A stretch of DNA of 64,000 bases from Ulota crispa (Eukaryota; Streptophyta; Bryopsida; Orthotrichales; Orthotrichaceae), in NCBI GenBank assembly GCA_963920765.1, contig OY987242.1:25878002-25942001 (forward strand). The letters run 5' to 3'. Of the stretch, positions 34,436 to 47,361 are shown in pieces. The translations under genes were made by a program, and so were the position numbers. Within the stretch, counting starts at the first letter, position 1. Every line of letters begins with the position of its first letter. The notes under the pieces were generated by a model that ran no database searches, was not told the origin of the DNA, and saw nothing but the letters and a program-made list of their open reading frames with translations.

Positions 34436-36810
34436 TGATCGATGATGGTGGTGAGTCCCTTTAAAAAATGCAGGTTTTTATTGCTACGATTTATGGATTG
34501 TTGGTTACACGCTGGAGTAGTTATCCTTCAGGTCTTCATCGTAGAATTGGGGGTGCATTGTTCTTCTCAGTGAAAACTTGGTAAAGTCATTGACTCAAAT
34601 AGCGCCCGCCATGCATTGAATTATTGGTGAAAGACAATTGTCGTTAGAGTTGAAAAGGCTTGGCAATATTCAAGATAGACATACCTATTCCCAAGCAGCT
34701 CTCAATTCCACAATTTACATTTGAGGTGTCCACCTTACACTCTTGAGCCTAAAGTGGAGCATTGAACACTACTTACACAAGCAAATCTTGTCACATCTCA
34801 GTTGCTAAATTGGTTTGGGAGGGCTGGGATTGGGACCGTCAAGTGTTGTTACATGAACACATCTAAACAGTTACATGAACACATCTAAAGAGTTTCAAAA
34901 TTAATCTGCACTTGCTTTTTAGGGTCTTATGAGTTGTAACTTTGCCATTTGGTATAAAGTATTCTACGATATTTTTTCCACAAAAATGACATTCCATAAT
35001 AACTTATTGAAAGGCTAATCCTATAGATTTTTTTCCTGAATTTTTCAAGACCTTGCGATACCCCAAACCCACAAACGCTTGGGTATGGGTCTGTCCACCT
35101 TACCGCTTTTGTTTGGGGTGCTATGGTTGTATTCAAGCATGTCACTTGTCTCAGGAAATGAAGGTGGCAAGTACTCACCTGTTTGGTTTCTTTGTTTATT
35201 TGTGGTGGTCTTGTGCTGTACGATTTCCTTGCGTGGTTGCCTGTTTGCTGGGCTGATGTTGACGTTGCAAGCTCTCTTTTTTGGGAAGACTGACCCCCTT
35301 ATTTTGCGATGTTTGATAGATACCTTTCATTTTTTTGGAAGTTGCTGGGGGTATGCTTGTCAAGAGTGATGGAAACATTTCAAACAATGAGCTGCCCATG
35401 TTTGAAAAAGAAAGATTATAACGAGGGTGATGTACACATTAAAAAAACAACAGAAAAACAAAAAAAGGCCTCACGAGAGTGATTGTAGTGATTGTGTCCG
35501 CGCGTTTGAACTGGAGGTTTATTAAGGGCTCACATTTTTACTTAAGAATGAAATGAAGTCTCAAAGCGTCCTCATGCATTTAATGCTGTCCATGCTGTTG
35601 ATATTGTAGTCTCAGCCAGAAAAAATTTTGCCACCAAAAAATTGACTCCTTGTCTGTCGATTTTGTTGGCAAGTGAAGTCAAGGGGAGGGTGGCTAAGGT
35701 TGATCAATGTGCTAGGAAGTTTGCATACAAACTTAGGATTGTAGGATTGTTTTTCACTAGGAGTCAAAGTCTACCAGAACTTGGGGTGTCTGTACCAACT
35801 TTCACCACTTATGCCTCAAGTGAGGTTCCAAGAACGGTCAAAACAGCCGATTGTAACAAGAGTGTAGTATGGGCATTTTTTCTTGCATTTAAAGACCTTG
35901 GGGTCAAAAAGTTGATTCTGTAAATATAAGTGTCCAAAATTTAAGAAGAGAAAGAATGAAGAAATAGATTTCAAATCCATGCAACAATATTATATATGTG
36001 TATATATACAATATATTTATTTTTAATTTATTTATTAGTATATGGGCATACATTTTGTGCAAGTTGGACATGTATGGGTAATGTAATATTCAACTTTCCA
36101 AAATCCAATCAATTGGTTTAGAATCTAATCTTGATGTACTTTACAAAAAAAAAAAAAAAAAAAAAAAACTCACAACCTTGATGCACCATCTTTTTTTGAA
36201 ACAAATAATGGTAATTGCCTTTCTCACTATGCTACTCTTTAATACTTTGCTAGGGGGCACTTGGTGTTTTGTTGGTTTTCCAACACATAGTTGAAGGGTG
36301 TTTGATGTCCTATATTTGGGGCATTTTTTTTGTTTCAACTTCCACCAAAAATTAAAAAACATGGTTGGAGGGCACTTGGTATTCTATATCTAGGACGTTC
36401 TTTATTGCTTCAACTTACACCAAAAATTACTAGAAGGTTTTGGAAAAGAGCACAAAGTTGAAATCCCCTCCCACTCAATAGTATAGATAAATATAAAATT
36501 GCTAAAGCTACAACCTTGTGAGCATGCAATTTGAGACTTCAATATTGTTTTTTTAATTCAAATTGTCCATCATTCATTCACTCATGGCATTACCACTTCC
36601 TTGAAAGAAAGAAGGACAAATACAAATTTTTGTTGAACTTTATTGCACCATTGCTATTTGTTAATGTATTTTTGCTATAAATAATTCAAAAATATTATAT
36701 TTTTTTAGCTCAAATTCAAGCACCTCCATTTTTTTTAATATAGCCATAGAATGGTAAAGGTATCAAAACTTTTAGAAAATAATACCATGTAGGTGAATGA
36801 ATGAGACTTG
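34436..36810. other. Spacer with two unsupported gene-like frames
   Basis: A plus frame at about 35079-35369 is rich in hydrophobic residues, as in membrane segments. The frame at 35642-35923 stays open for 93 codons from a non-ATG start. Neither has an identifiable family or flanking signals. A poly(A) run occupies 36145-36168. Confidence 0.3.
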
Positions 36811-36954
36811 CACTAGACAAAAAACGTGTCCTAGATAACTAATTCACAACAATTATAAATGTTCTAAACAACTATACAATGACTCAATTATTATTGTTTA
36901 GAATATTTGTAATTGTTATGAACCAATCATTTAAGACACTTTTTTCTTTTAGTA
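36811..36954. mobile_element. CACTA-like foldback element, TTG duplication
   Basis: Left end CACTAGACAAAAAACGTGTC, right end GACACTTTTTTCTTTTAGTA (last base mutated from G). TTG at 36808-36810 and 36955-36957. The 144 bp are almost entirely two pairing arms. Confidence 0.7.
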
Positions 36955-36957
36955 TTG

Positions 36958-38153
36958 GGACATAATGTGAATTGCCAAGTCTCTTCTAACTCTTTAAGAT
37001 TTCAATGGAGATGAGACATAGTATGAAATGCCCTTAAGATTTATAATTCCATGATCCAAATATTCTTTTGTAATGATTGTAGGTATAAAGGTACTTTGGC
37101 AAAAATTATAATAACATTTTCTTGTGTGGCCATTTTGAAGTTTGTTTGGCATGGAAGAACACCAAGCAATCCTTTATTGAGTATTGTGACAAATTGTTTT
37201 AATACAAAGTAATTCAACCCTTTAAGGTTTAGTCATTTCATCCCTTACGGTGAGAATGCAAATTTATGGAGACTTGGAAAATGTGATAGAAACTGGGTCT
37301 GAAAAATATACAAGTATGGGCAAAAGCTTGAGATTATAATCCTCTACATGGTTGGATCAACAATAACTCTCACCAATGTTTGTTGATGAAATTTGAAACG
37401 AATAGTTCTAACCCCCTAAAAGCTGATTAGGAATTGAACATTAAATTTCAAAATATTTATTTCCGTTTTGTATATGGTCATTAATCCTCGTGGTAGTGAT
37501 TTTCTTAGGATTTTTTTATATTACCTACTGGTTGCGGTCATTTCTAAAGGAAAGTTTTGTGAACTATAACTTTTTGGCTAGGTAGAGTATGCTTTTGTTT
37601 TATTTTAACCACAGAACATATGCAAAGATTTTCTTTTGGAGAACAATATCATGTCAATGCTAGAAAACTAACACAAAAATACAAACATAAAGATCTAAGA
37701 GGGTGGAGGAAAATCTGAAAGTCTTAATGTCCTAAACCTACATCACAAATTTCTAAAGGTGCTATTTCAATGTAATAACAATAAAATGTTGAAATAATGT
37801 CAATTGTTATAAGTTCAATCATTTGTTTTTTATTCAATTCATTGGTTTTGAATTTAGTAATATCAACATTCATCATTTTAATATGATTTCAAATATAAAT
37901 TAGAACTATCAACCATTGTTTAGCTCTTCACATTGGATTTAAATTTTGTACGTCCAACAAAAGTTGTTTCAATATCACAACAAACATCCATGGTTTCAAC
38001 AATGTATTGATGAAACAATCATCTATGATTTCAATAGATTATTGAAACAATCAAAAGACACAAAGCAGATTTCATTTGTTCACATGTGAATTTAGAGAAC
38101 ATAAATGTGTCAGTTGAGGAATTTGGTTCTAACTCGGTGAGAAGATAAGGGTG
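36958..38153. other. AT-rich spacer, no gene recognised
   Basis: Simple AT-rich sequence. A diverged repeat of 'ATCATTTGTTTTTTATTCAA'-type words lies around 37820-38040. No supported frame. Confidence 0.45.
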
Positions 38154-38487
38154 GCTTCACTCTATGGCCAAAGGTCGAGAGGCCGTCGGTTTGCACCAAT
38201 GAGATTGCACAAAATTGAGAGTCCGGCCGCTCAAGCCTTCACACTAGAGGCCAAACTCCAAAGGCCGTCATCCACCATTTGCCTACATGGAAGCACTTTA
38301 TCATTCAAGGTTGACGGCCTCTCAAAGGGAAGTTTGGGTTCAACAAAAATGGAGACCCAAACTATGGGTGAGAGGCCATCAGTTTCAAGCATTTATTATC
38401 TATTTTCAGCAAATTTTCTTGGCCTCTTGGCAAAGTTTGGCCACTCAATCTGAGGGCCTCTCGACTTGGCCGGTCATAGTGTGAAGC
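38154..38487. mobile_element. Foldback element with GC-richer ends (family N)
   Basis: Ends GCTTCACTCTATGGCC and GGTCATAGTGTGAAGC are inverted. Subterminal 'GGTCGAGAGGCCGTC' pairs with 'GAGGGCCTCTCGACTTGG'. Plus frames 38151-38484 lie entirely within it. Confidence 0.65.
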
Positions 38488-39210
38488 GGACCTAAGAAGG
38501 TCCCAAACCAAATAGAGAAGATAAGAAAGTCCCAAATTTCATAACAAGCTAGTCAGGCATACCTCCACATATGAAACCATGTTCAAAACTTGAATTTGTT
38601 GATGAAGAAATGGTTTGCATTGCCAAAATGAGGTATGACTATTATAGCTTGTAAAATTTTGGTAATTTCAAAGCATCTGCACTCTGACTAGTGATAATGG
38701 TCATACAAACTTTATGCAATCCACTAATTGGCTCATGTTAGTAGGCCCTACTTTGGAATACATTTTTACTAAAGCAATGAGTTGTTCTACCTTTTTACCA
38801 CTCAACATTTGAAATTGAACTTTGCAATGGAATTGCAATTGACCATAATGTGTAATTTCCTCCATATCATGAGATTCTTCAACTTGAAGTGAAACAAAAC
38901 AAAACTACAGATGACCAAAGAAATGTGGAGTAACCCTTGCATACATGGGCCAATTATCCAACCAATTAGATGCTCCTTGGGGTATGGCCAATGAATTGAA
39001 AACTTGATAAACCTACAAACAAAAATCTTAAAATGGTTAGCACACTTTCAAATCTAACGCATGTTTTGATTTGAATTTTCTAAAACGTGTCTTTAAGGAT
39101 TGTTTTCACACTAAAAAAATTTGGAGATTTGAGTTTTAGAATGTTTCTTACCTCACCACCTATTAAAACATTCTCAAATTTGTAAATATCCAAGGCCTCA
39201 AGAAAATAGA

Positions 39211-40049
39211 TACGTAGAGTGACTACCAAAATTGTCTCAATGTTTGCTTAGACGCCAAGTTTTTTTCAATATTTCCACTCTAAATTAGTGGCATTTTATC
39301 TTCAGATTTTTTGTGAGTGATCCTCGTGCAATCGTGATCAAGCCTACCAAATTTCAATTACTAAAAACCAAAATCCTATTTTTGGTAAATTGTTTTGTGT
39401 CAAAATCAAGAAGGTTGATTAAAAAACATTGATGATGAATTTTTGAGATTTGATTGCATGGGTATGTTGGAGACATCCATACATGTATCTTTGCTTCAAA
39501 CAAATATTTCCAAAAAAATTCTAAAAAAAATCTAAAAATATTTTAATTTTAAGCCAAATTTAGTAAAATTGATCATTCTTCATATAATCTTTTTTTCTTT
39601 TTTGAAAATAAACATATTATCATGTTGAAAGGTACAAACTTAATCATAACATATGATTTATTTTGCCAAAAAATAGATCATATGAAGGATGATCAATTTT
39701 ACTAAATTTGGCATGAAATTAAAATATTTTTAGAACTTTTTTAGAATATTTTTGGAAATATTTGTTGAAGCAAAGATGTGCGTATGGATGTCTCCAACAT
39801 AATCATGCAATCAAATCTCAAAAATTTATCACTAATGTTTTATGATCAATTTTCTTGATTTTGACACAAAAAAATTACCAAAAATAGGATTTTGGTTTTT
39901 AGTAACTAAAATTTGGCATGCTTGATTATGATTGCATGAGGATCACACACAAATAATTTGAGGATAAAATGCCACTAATTTATAGTGGAAATATTGAAAA
40001 AAACTTGGAGTCTAAACAACCATTGAGACAATTTTGGTAGTCATTGTAT
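39211..40049. mobile_element. Long foldback element, arms of about 380 bp
   Basis: 'GACTACCAAAATTGTCTCAA' (39221) pairs with 'TTGAGACAATTTTGGTAGTC' (about 40023). Pairing continues through 'GATCATTCTTCATATAATC' and 'GATCATATGAAGGATGATC', leaving a loop of about 70 bases. Arms differ at scattered sites. It lies within the transposase relic. Confidence 0.85.
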
Positions 40050-40071
40050 CTTAGGACGCTAAAGAATAAAG

Positions 40072-41233
40072 AACGCTATATTCATTAAATTAGGAAAAAG
40101 AGTACATTTTGGGACTTTTGTAGGATTAAGGTGGTCACCTTAATCCAAGCTCTAGCAATTTTTTTGGTACATGTGCCCTCACCTGAGAAGAGGAATTTGC
40201 GAGGGAAAAAATCTTAATGGCTCATACTAAATTTGATACCTTTGAATCTGGTTTAACCCCTAAAGGACCAAGCCCTTTTTTCAGTGAAAGTTACTGAAAA
40301 TTGCCACTTTTATTTTTGGAAATCCAACTGTAAGATCTTGCCCTAGACTATGGAAGGTAATTGTGGAAAATAAATTAGCTCATTCTCAATGTAGAGGAGT
40401 GAGGTATTGACTTTTGAAGTGAAAAAAAAAAGTTTTTTCCCTGCTGCCCAAAAATTTCAGAAGCCTTTGATTGCTTCTAAATAAATAAAAAAATGCTCTA
40501 CACAAATGTGAGGTTTAATTTTCCCATGTAGAAGACCAAGTTAGGTAAGTGTGGGAGAATTTCCAAATTAATTGGAGGTGTGAATCATATTTTGTAAAAT
40601 CCTGCAATGCTGTAAGGCCATCAAATTTGCATATACACTAGGCAAAATTGGAGGATTTATGTAAAATTGTGAAATGTGAATTACTTTGATCCAAATGACA
40701 AAAACCAAGGAATCTTAGTCTACTACAGCAAGGAAAAAAAAAGTCAAAAAACAAATTCACAAAGAGCACAAATAGTATAGCACCAAAGGCAAAAGGAATG
40801 GAAGTATGGGAGTTCCGTACTTGCCCGCAAACTAAAACTTTTCAATCATAAATTGGAATTGAATGATTCAAAGCTCCCCACATATGAATAAATCTAAAGA
40901 ACCAATTTCAGATTTTTATTTTGAAAAAATATTATTTTTAGAAAAGTTTTTGGCTGCTTGATCTCCACCTTTTTTCAAAAATTCATTCATAACTTCTTCA
41001 ATAAATGTTGGAATGAAGAAGAAATTAGATGCCCACGTAGGTCTTTGAATTCCTCATCTTCCATAAAAGTTTCAAAAAATCATACAAAGGAGTTTAATTG
41101 TAAGTACATGCCCAAAATCCCAATTGTCCCTCGAGGGGACAATTGGTCCTTTAGGGGTTAAGGTGGCTATTTTGGATTAAGGTGAGGTACAAAATGGTAC
41201 CCATCATTTTCCCAATTTAATGGATATGGCGAT
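40072..41233. mobile_element. Family C element, AAAG duplication, split by P10
   Basis: Ends AACGCTATATTCATT and AATGGATATGGCGAT. AAAG at 40068-40071 and 41234-41237. Without P10 it is about 257 bp, like other family C copies. It sits inside the transposase relic. Confidence 0.75.
40257..41157. mobile_element. TTAA-flanked piggyBac-like element (P10) nested in family C
   Basis: Starts CCCCTAAAGGACCAAGCCC and ends TTGGTCCTTTAGGGG; TTAA at 40253-40256 and 41158-41161. The paralogous family C copy at 56003-56258 has TTGA at the matching point and no insertion. 901 bp. Confidence 0.85.
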
Positions 41234-43799
41234 AAAGTCTTTGCCTTCTTAGAAGTATTCAATTGTGTGGAATTCAAAGAAAGATCATTGCTTGGTTGTA
41301 ACCATTCCTTGTGCATAACCACAATTGCCCCACCAAGCACATTTTCTCCAAGCCTGCATGGTATAAATCATACTTTGTGTAAATTCTATTCCAAGTATTG
41401 GGATAATGACAAATTCTATTAGTTACATATCTTCCTACTAATAATAACTAGTAGTGAATATATCAAAAGGTTGTGATTAGTAAACTTGCTTTTTCCAAGG
41501 TGGTTGTTTTTCGATTGACATTATCATCAACAAATTTTGTGCATGTTTCTAATTCAATTTTTCTCAAGGCTTGTAATCTCCAGTTCTGTTTCACTATTTG
41601 TACGGTTGCAGCTCTCTTGTTGCTTGCACGATATGCAAGCTTCAAATGTGTAATATGCATGTGTTCATAGATGTTGGTACTGTATTCCCAAAGAAGACTA
41701 GATCTTTGGATGCTTGAACTGAAATGGGTTGGCAATGTTAAAATCAAACTATTAATAGGGTCCAAATGTTGACTTGAATTGCCTTATGACTCTGATAAGA
41801 AAAAAAAATAGTAACCAATATTAGAAATTTTCAAGTAAAATATTGAATAATTTAGACTTTGATAATACGACTACATTTTTTTTCATTGTTCAAGGCAAGT
41901 TTTAAAATAGAATAAAAAGATAATATAGGAAGTTTGCTTTTACCTTGTCATCAATTCATCCATGGAAATTACTGAGCTTTTGGTATGGGCAAGGCTTTGA
42001 CTTGCCACCATATACCACTTGAGGAATAAGACAAAACATTGAATCACAGGTTCTTCATATAGCCTAATTAAACACAAGACTATGACTTGCAGAATGATTT
42101 GAATGAATACATAAATATACAATTTAAAGTAAAAAAAACATAAAAATCTCAACCAATTCAAACCATATTGACAAAACAAAATTAAAAAAGTAGATTTGCA
42201 CTTGCATAACTACTATATGCTCAAAGGCTGCAAAATTGGCGTTGGAACTAAAATAGCTACCCTTGTTCACTTCTTGGAATCATGTATCCAGAAAAGCGTG
42301 CACCATTTTTTATTACAAAGAGTCTCTTGTCCAATCCCTTCATGTTCCTTGAACCATGAGGCATCACTTGTAGGCAATTCAAAAGTGTCTTGAATATGCC
42401 AGTGTTAGATTGGTGAAGAACATCCACATGGATGGCTTGATATGGATTGCCCTAGCACATTGCAAAAAAAAGATCACATTGACTTGGCAACATTAATCAG
42501 TGATGATTCCTTGAAAAAGTCATAAAATAAGGCAAATGCTACAAATTAAGGCAAAGTATACTTACAAGTACTAGATGCAAAGATGATGCTCTTGATAAAG
42601 CCTCTACTTAATTTTGAGGTAGTGACAAGCATGTCCTAGATTTGTAAGTCCTCTCCATTGAAGCCTTTGTTCAAATAAGATTGTTGACATCCATAGATGA
42701 CAAATTTTCCTTCTTACAAAGGCAGATACTACATGGCAATTGACAAATATTAATGTCATAAGTACATGTAAGCTTAGTTCCCTCATGATGATAATAGATT
42801 TAGGCATAAAACAATGAAAATACCCTTTGAGGAGTACTAGAAGGGTCTACTAATTGGATACCCTTGTATATACAATTCAAAAAATTAGTAACATCGTTGG
42901 AAGAAGTATTTTAGTAATTATAACATTGCAACTAATAGCATCTCAAAAAAGATTGATACGTACTTAAACTTTACTATAAGCTTTCACTTCTTTCAAAATG
43001 ATTGATAAATTTGCTTGAAAACACTTCAAAACATGCATGTGTGTTGGTTTCCCCTCAACATTAAGAAAATTCAACCAAAATTAATAAAAACAAAACTCTC
43101 TACAATGACAAATATTGAAATAAGACGTGATTTGGATTTGGTTAAGGGACATTCACCTAAATAGCTTAATACTAGAAGAATAGCAATCAATTGAGTTCCA
43201 GTTAATGATCCTTGTTTCTCACATGAGATATTAGCAAGGGACATATAAATAGGATATCCAGCCGCTCTTCTGTCATTTGACAATGAAATTTGGTCATTGT
43301 AAAAGATCAAGCCACCAATAACACAATCCTTGCAATTGACATGTTTTTTCATGGCCAACCACCATTCCCCTGTGTCTGGTGTTGTATAGGTATCAACATG
43401 TGAGGATTTCAATACAAATCCATTTGCATTTGAAGGGGATGAAAACAACTTTGTAAAGACCTCCATAGGATCTTTGTAATGGAGCACAAGTTCCTTAGAG
43501 TTACATCATTTTGTGTCAAGTACATGTCTAACCCATCCCTGTTCAAAATCATTATCAATGTGATGTTAGAACACATTAGACCCTATTAAAAAAAGAGATC
43601 CAATTAAAGTCCAACGCTTTTTCTACAACATTGAGTTCAAAAAATGGTCAAGGAACCTTACATCTTCAATATCATACTTTTCAGTTTCATACTTCTCAAT
43701 ATCTCTCCAACTCCTCAGAGTTACTTCTTTCATCTTGAAAGGTGGATCCAAAAGTGTATGTAGTAGTGCATCCATATCAATTCTTGACAGTTCCGTGGA

Positions 43800-46700
43800 A
43801 TTTCAACATTTCTTGACAAACTTGATAACTTGCAAGTTGGAATCAATCATTGGAAGAGGTCTTTTAAAGTTTTGGTATTTGCCAGTGTCTTCAATTCAAT
43901 ATCTATAAAGTCCAAGTTCTCTTGGCATGAAGTGGTAGTGTGGTAGCTAGTAGCAGAAGATGAAGGGCCCACATCTTGTACATGGGCAAGTTCCTCTTTT
44001 ACAAGATTTGGTTGTCTCCTTACAATGGCAATAACTAAACATTTACCTCTTCTTTGATGTGTTATTAGAGCCCCCTTGTTTGGAAAATTTATGGCACTAA
44101 TTACATTATAGTCACATAGAGGAAAATTTTACCTACATAGTGTGCATCTTTGAAATACAAAAGATATGAACAATGACTTTTGCTATATGTTTGTGCTATC
44201 AAATGTTAAAATAATCATCACATACTTTTTTCAATTAATTTTTACGTGAAGCCAAGGAAATAAAATAAAAGAATTCACCAAACATAGAGCTCTTATTTTT
44301 AGACATTGACATTTCATATGTTGGTGAAGGTTCTATAAAGCAATACATTTAGTCGGATAGTTTTGGTAGAATACTTTTACAATGAAAATAAAGGAAATAA
44401 TTTGAAGGGCTTCATAAATGAGTTGCAAGAGTTCTAGTGGGTATTGTATAGTACAACGCAACAATCTAGGAAAAAATTACTTGAGTATATCTTGGACAAG
44501 CCAATCCCTTGGTGAATTCTCTTGACTACAAGATAAAGAAACAATGCTTACAAGTTTCTCAGTTCACTGACTTTAAATGACAATTTTGAATTTGTATGTA
44601 GGGATAGTAAAATGCGCTTCTAGTATTACTCACCAAATTTGAATTCTATCTCAAAAGATTACTATGAGGTTTTTTTCAAATTCAAACTCAAAACTCAAAC
44701 TTACTCACAACTTGCATTTTTTTTAATAAAATTATGTATTAAATTTTCTTAAGAAAATGATCACAAATAATTTCTACGAGTCATTCCACTTGTATAAACT
44801 AGCTTCCTTAATAATTTCTATCTATTAAATAGTCACCAAGGGTTGCAAGATAACTCTTGAATTTTAGAGTTAGAAAGACGCTATATCAGTTTGTTATTTT
44901 CTAAATCTTAAAAAAAATTACGCTTGGAAATGTTTTGAAAGAATACTTCCTTTCAAAATTAAAACAAGTAACCAAATACTTTTAAAATTTGGCAAAAAGG
45001 AGAAAAATATGTATTTTTGACATTTATTCTATTTACAATGGTTGAATAGATATTAAGTGTAGTGTTTGTTCTTGTTCTAATTGGGCTTTCAAACATGGGT
45101 CTATGGCACAATTAGGTACCCCTATCAGATCACCCTAGACATCAAGAAAGGACCCTGCCCCCACTGCACCATTTGAGTTTGGACTTCTTTGGACTTTCTA
45201 TATTTAGAGAGAATTTTGAATGTGCAAGTGACAAGGCATTTTCCTTATGCTCTCCTTAGGTTATAACATTCATTTCATAGTTGTTCCCTCCATAATATTG
45301 ACTATCTTGAATCCTTTTACACCATACAAGTAATTAGAATCCAAATGTCTTGATCCAGAATTTTCTAAGACTTATATTTTGTTATGCTTTCACAAAATTA
45401 ATTATGAACATTTTGGCAAATTTGGTCACTCATGCACCTAGAAACAAGTACATGTGTGTGTTTTTGCCACTTGAAAAGTAAAAATGCAATTTTTTGATGT
45501 TTCAAATTCTAGGGCATGAAAAATCCACATGAAATTGTTGTTAAAAGAATTCAAAAATATTAACTTTAGTAATGTATGGACTAATACCACTTTAAAGTTA
45601 TGGACCAACAACTATATAATATTCATTTTCCTAAATCCTATCAAAAAAATTTGCAATTGAGATGAATCATTTACTTTGATGAAATGCAAGAGTTTCAAAA
45701 TTTCTCACAAAAGCTTACATCTAGACATGACAACATTCTTCATTTTTTAAAAGCATTTTTATTTTTTGCTTATCTAGAAGTATAAGTACCTAATTTTCAA
45801 TACATTAACATCACATCACTATCCATTAGGGCTTAACACATAGGAGAAGTATCATAAAGTAAGGCCAAATCACGATTAAGCAATCTATTTGGGATACCTT
45901 GATTGTGCCATCCCACATAACTGTCACTTGCACACAAGTTGCAGCCCCATCTCTTACCTTTCCAAAATCCCAAAAGCTCCAATATAGGGAGAAGAAGTAG
46001 ATAGCAAATGCAATTATCATTTGAGGCCTCTATGTATTTGGGTTCCTCTTAATATTGTTTCTGTATTTAACACATCCAAAAGCGCCTCTTTGTATTCAAA
46101 ACCTCTTTGTATTCAACGCCTCTTTGTATTCAAGTTCTTTTTATTGTTTATGCATTTAGTAAGTGACAAAGCACCTCTTCATATTCAAATTCCTTTGAAA
46201 AGTTTCTATTTTCAAAGTTTTACAGGATATTGATCATTGTTCCTCTTAGCAAACATGACGCTACCCTTTAATGCAGCATCAGAAAGTTGTTTTCTTTAGC
46301 TATAGTATGTTGATCATTTCTTCCAGCAAAGATGACACTTTGGCCTTTTATGCAAAAGCATGTGACACATTAATAGGAAGTGCTAATATTATGTATGAGG
46401 AGTTTACTTGGGAGTGCACTCCCCATTTTTTTGGCTACAAGTGTGACCAAAATCTTGGATCCCTGTCTTATGTTGTAAAAAATCAATTAAATATTTTGAA
46501 AAATTTAAAGTGTGTTTTTCTATATTGCAAGTTTACATTGTGAATTATTAAAAAAAAAAAATTATTTATTTATTTATAATTTTGAAAGAAAACAAATACA
46601 CTGTACAATTGGGATTTTTTGACCTCCTATATTACATGGTAAAAATTTATTTAAAAAAATTATTTTTAAATCGCCAATAAATGAAAGCTTGATTATAATT

Positions 46701-47153
46701 TTTGTATACCAAAGTTGAATGCATTGGCATTCAAACGCAATCCTGATAAATATTTGAAGTGAAACTTCAACCATTTTAGATTTTTAGTGCATTCTTCACT
46801 TGCACATTTGGATATCTTATTTAATTCATTTGAATCCAAATTTTCTTCACGTAAAAGATATAATGATTTTTTTAGAACACCCAAAAATTTGGAGCAAAAT
46901 CAAAATTTATTAAAAAGTAAATAGGGGTGGAAAATTTACTTGGTCACATGTGATATCCAAAAAATACATTGACTGACCTCCCCAAGGGCGTTTAGATTGT
47001 AGAGAAGTCTTCTTTTTTATGCCAAGGCTGATTGGTGTTGGTAGTTAGCGCCATAAGGTAATTTTATAATGAGTTGATTACGTACACATTGTTCTCAACG
47101 ATAGTTTTAACCATAATGTATGCTATCTCCTTCCTTTTGTAACCATGACATTT
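43800..47153. other. AT-rich spacer, possible N-terminal transposase traces
   Basis: About 43830-44040 reads on the minus strand as broken frames with clustered Cys residues, possibly the transposase N-terminus. Beyond that, AT-rich DNA with a short direct repeat 'CCTCTTTGTATTCAA' at 46080-46140. No gene supported. Confidence 0.4.
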
Positions 47154-47358
47154 CACTAGAAGAAAATTGTGTTGGAATTCACTAAATTATGTAAGGTAAT
47201 TTATGTTGAGTTCCATGTTTTCATTGCAAAATTTTGCTGAATAGTGCAAAATTTTGCATTGTTCAGCAAATTTTTTTGTTAGAAACATGAAACTCAGCAT
47301 AAACTACCTTACATAATTTACATAATTTAGTGAGTTTCAATACGGTTTTCTACTAGAG
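47154..47358. mobile_element. CACTA-like foldback element, TTT duplication
   Basis: Left CACTAGAAGAAAATTGTG; right CAATACGGTTTTCTACTAGAG (one mismatch at the tip) with TTT on both sides (47151-47153, 47359-47361). Arms include 'AATTATGTAAGGTAATTTA' and its complement. Confidence 0.75.
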
Positions 47359-47361
47359 TTT

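Larger units (their letters stand above)
38640..43800 (-). pseudogene. Decayed Plavaka-type transposase gene
   Basis: Minus-strand blocks appear in the order expected of Plavaka transposases: 43790-43661 (DPPFK...LRSWRDIEKY), 43500-43156 (LHYKDPMEVFTKLFSS, GEWWLAM, SLSNDRRAAGYPIYMSLANI), 42735-42662 (CSICLCKKENLS), 42440-42265 (AIHVDVLHQSNTGIFKTLL), 42060-41943 (YMVASQSLAHTKSS) and 41700-41510 (EHMHITHLKLAYRASNKR). A weak C-terminal candidate (YARVTPHFFGH) lies near 38.9 kb. The relations to family motifs such as 'DVLHQ..GVFKHL' and 'LHI...KDAYRATN' are from memory of the family. Stops and frameshifts separate the blocks, and a foldback plus a family C/P10 nest interrupt them, so the copy is dead. 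Some gaps may be introns. Confidence 0.7.

Noticed and set aside
38151-38484. 100-codon plus-strand frame
   Set aside because: Confined to foldback element N; both ends are terminal repeats.
46021-46233. 70-codon plus-strand frame
   Set aside because: It is driven by the short direct repeat CCTCTTTGTATTCAA; no protein resemblance.
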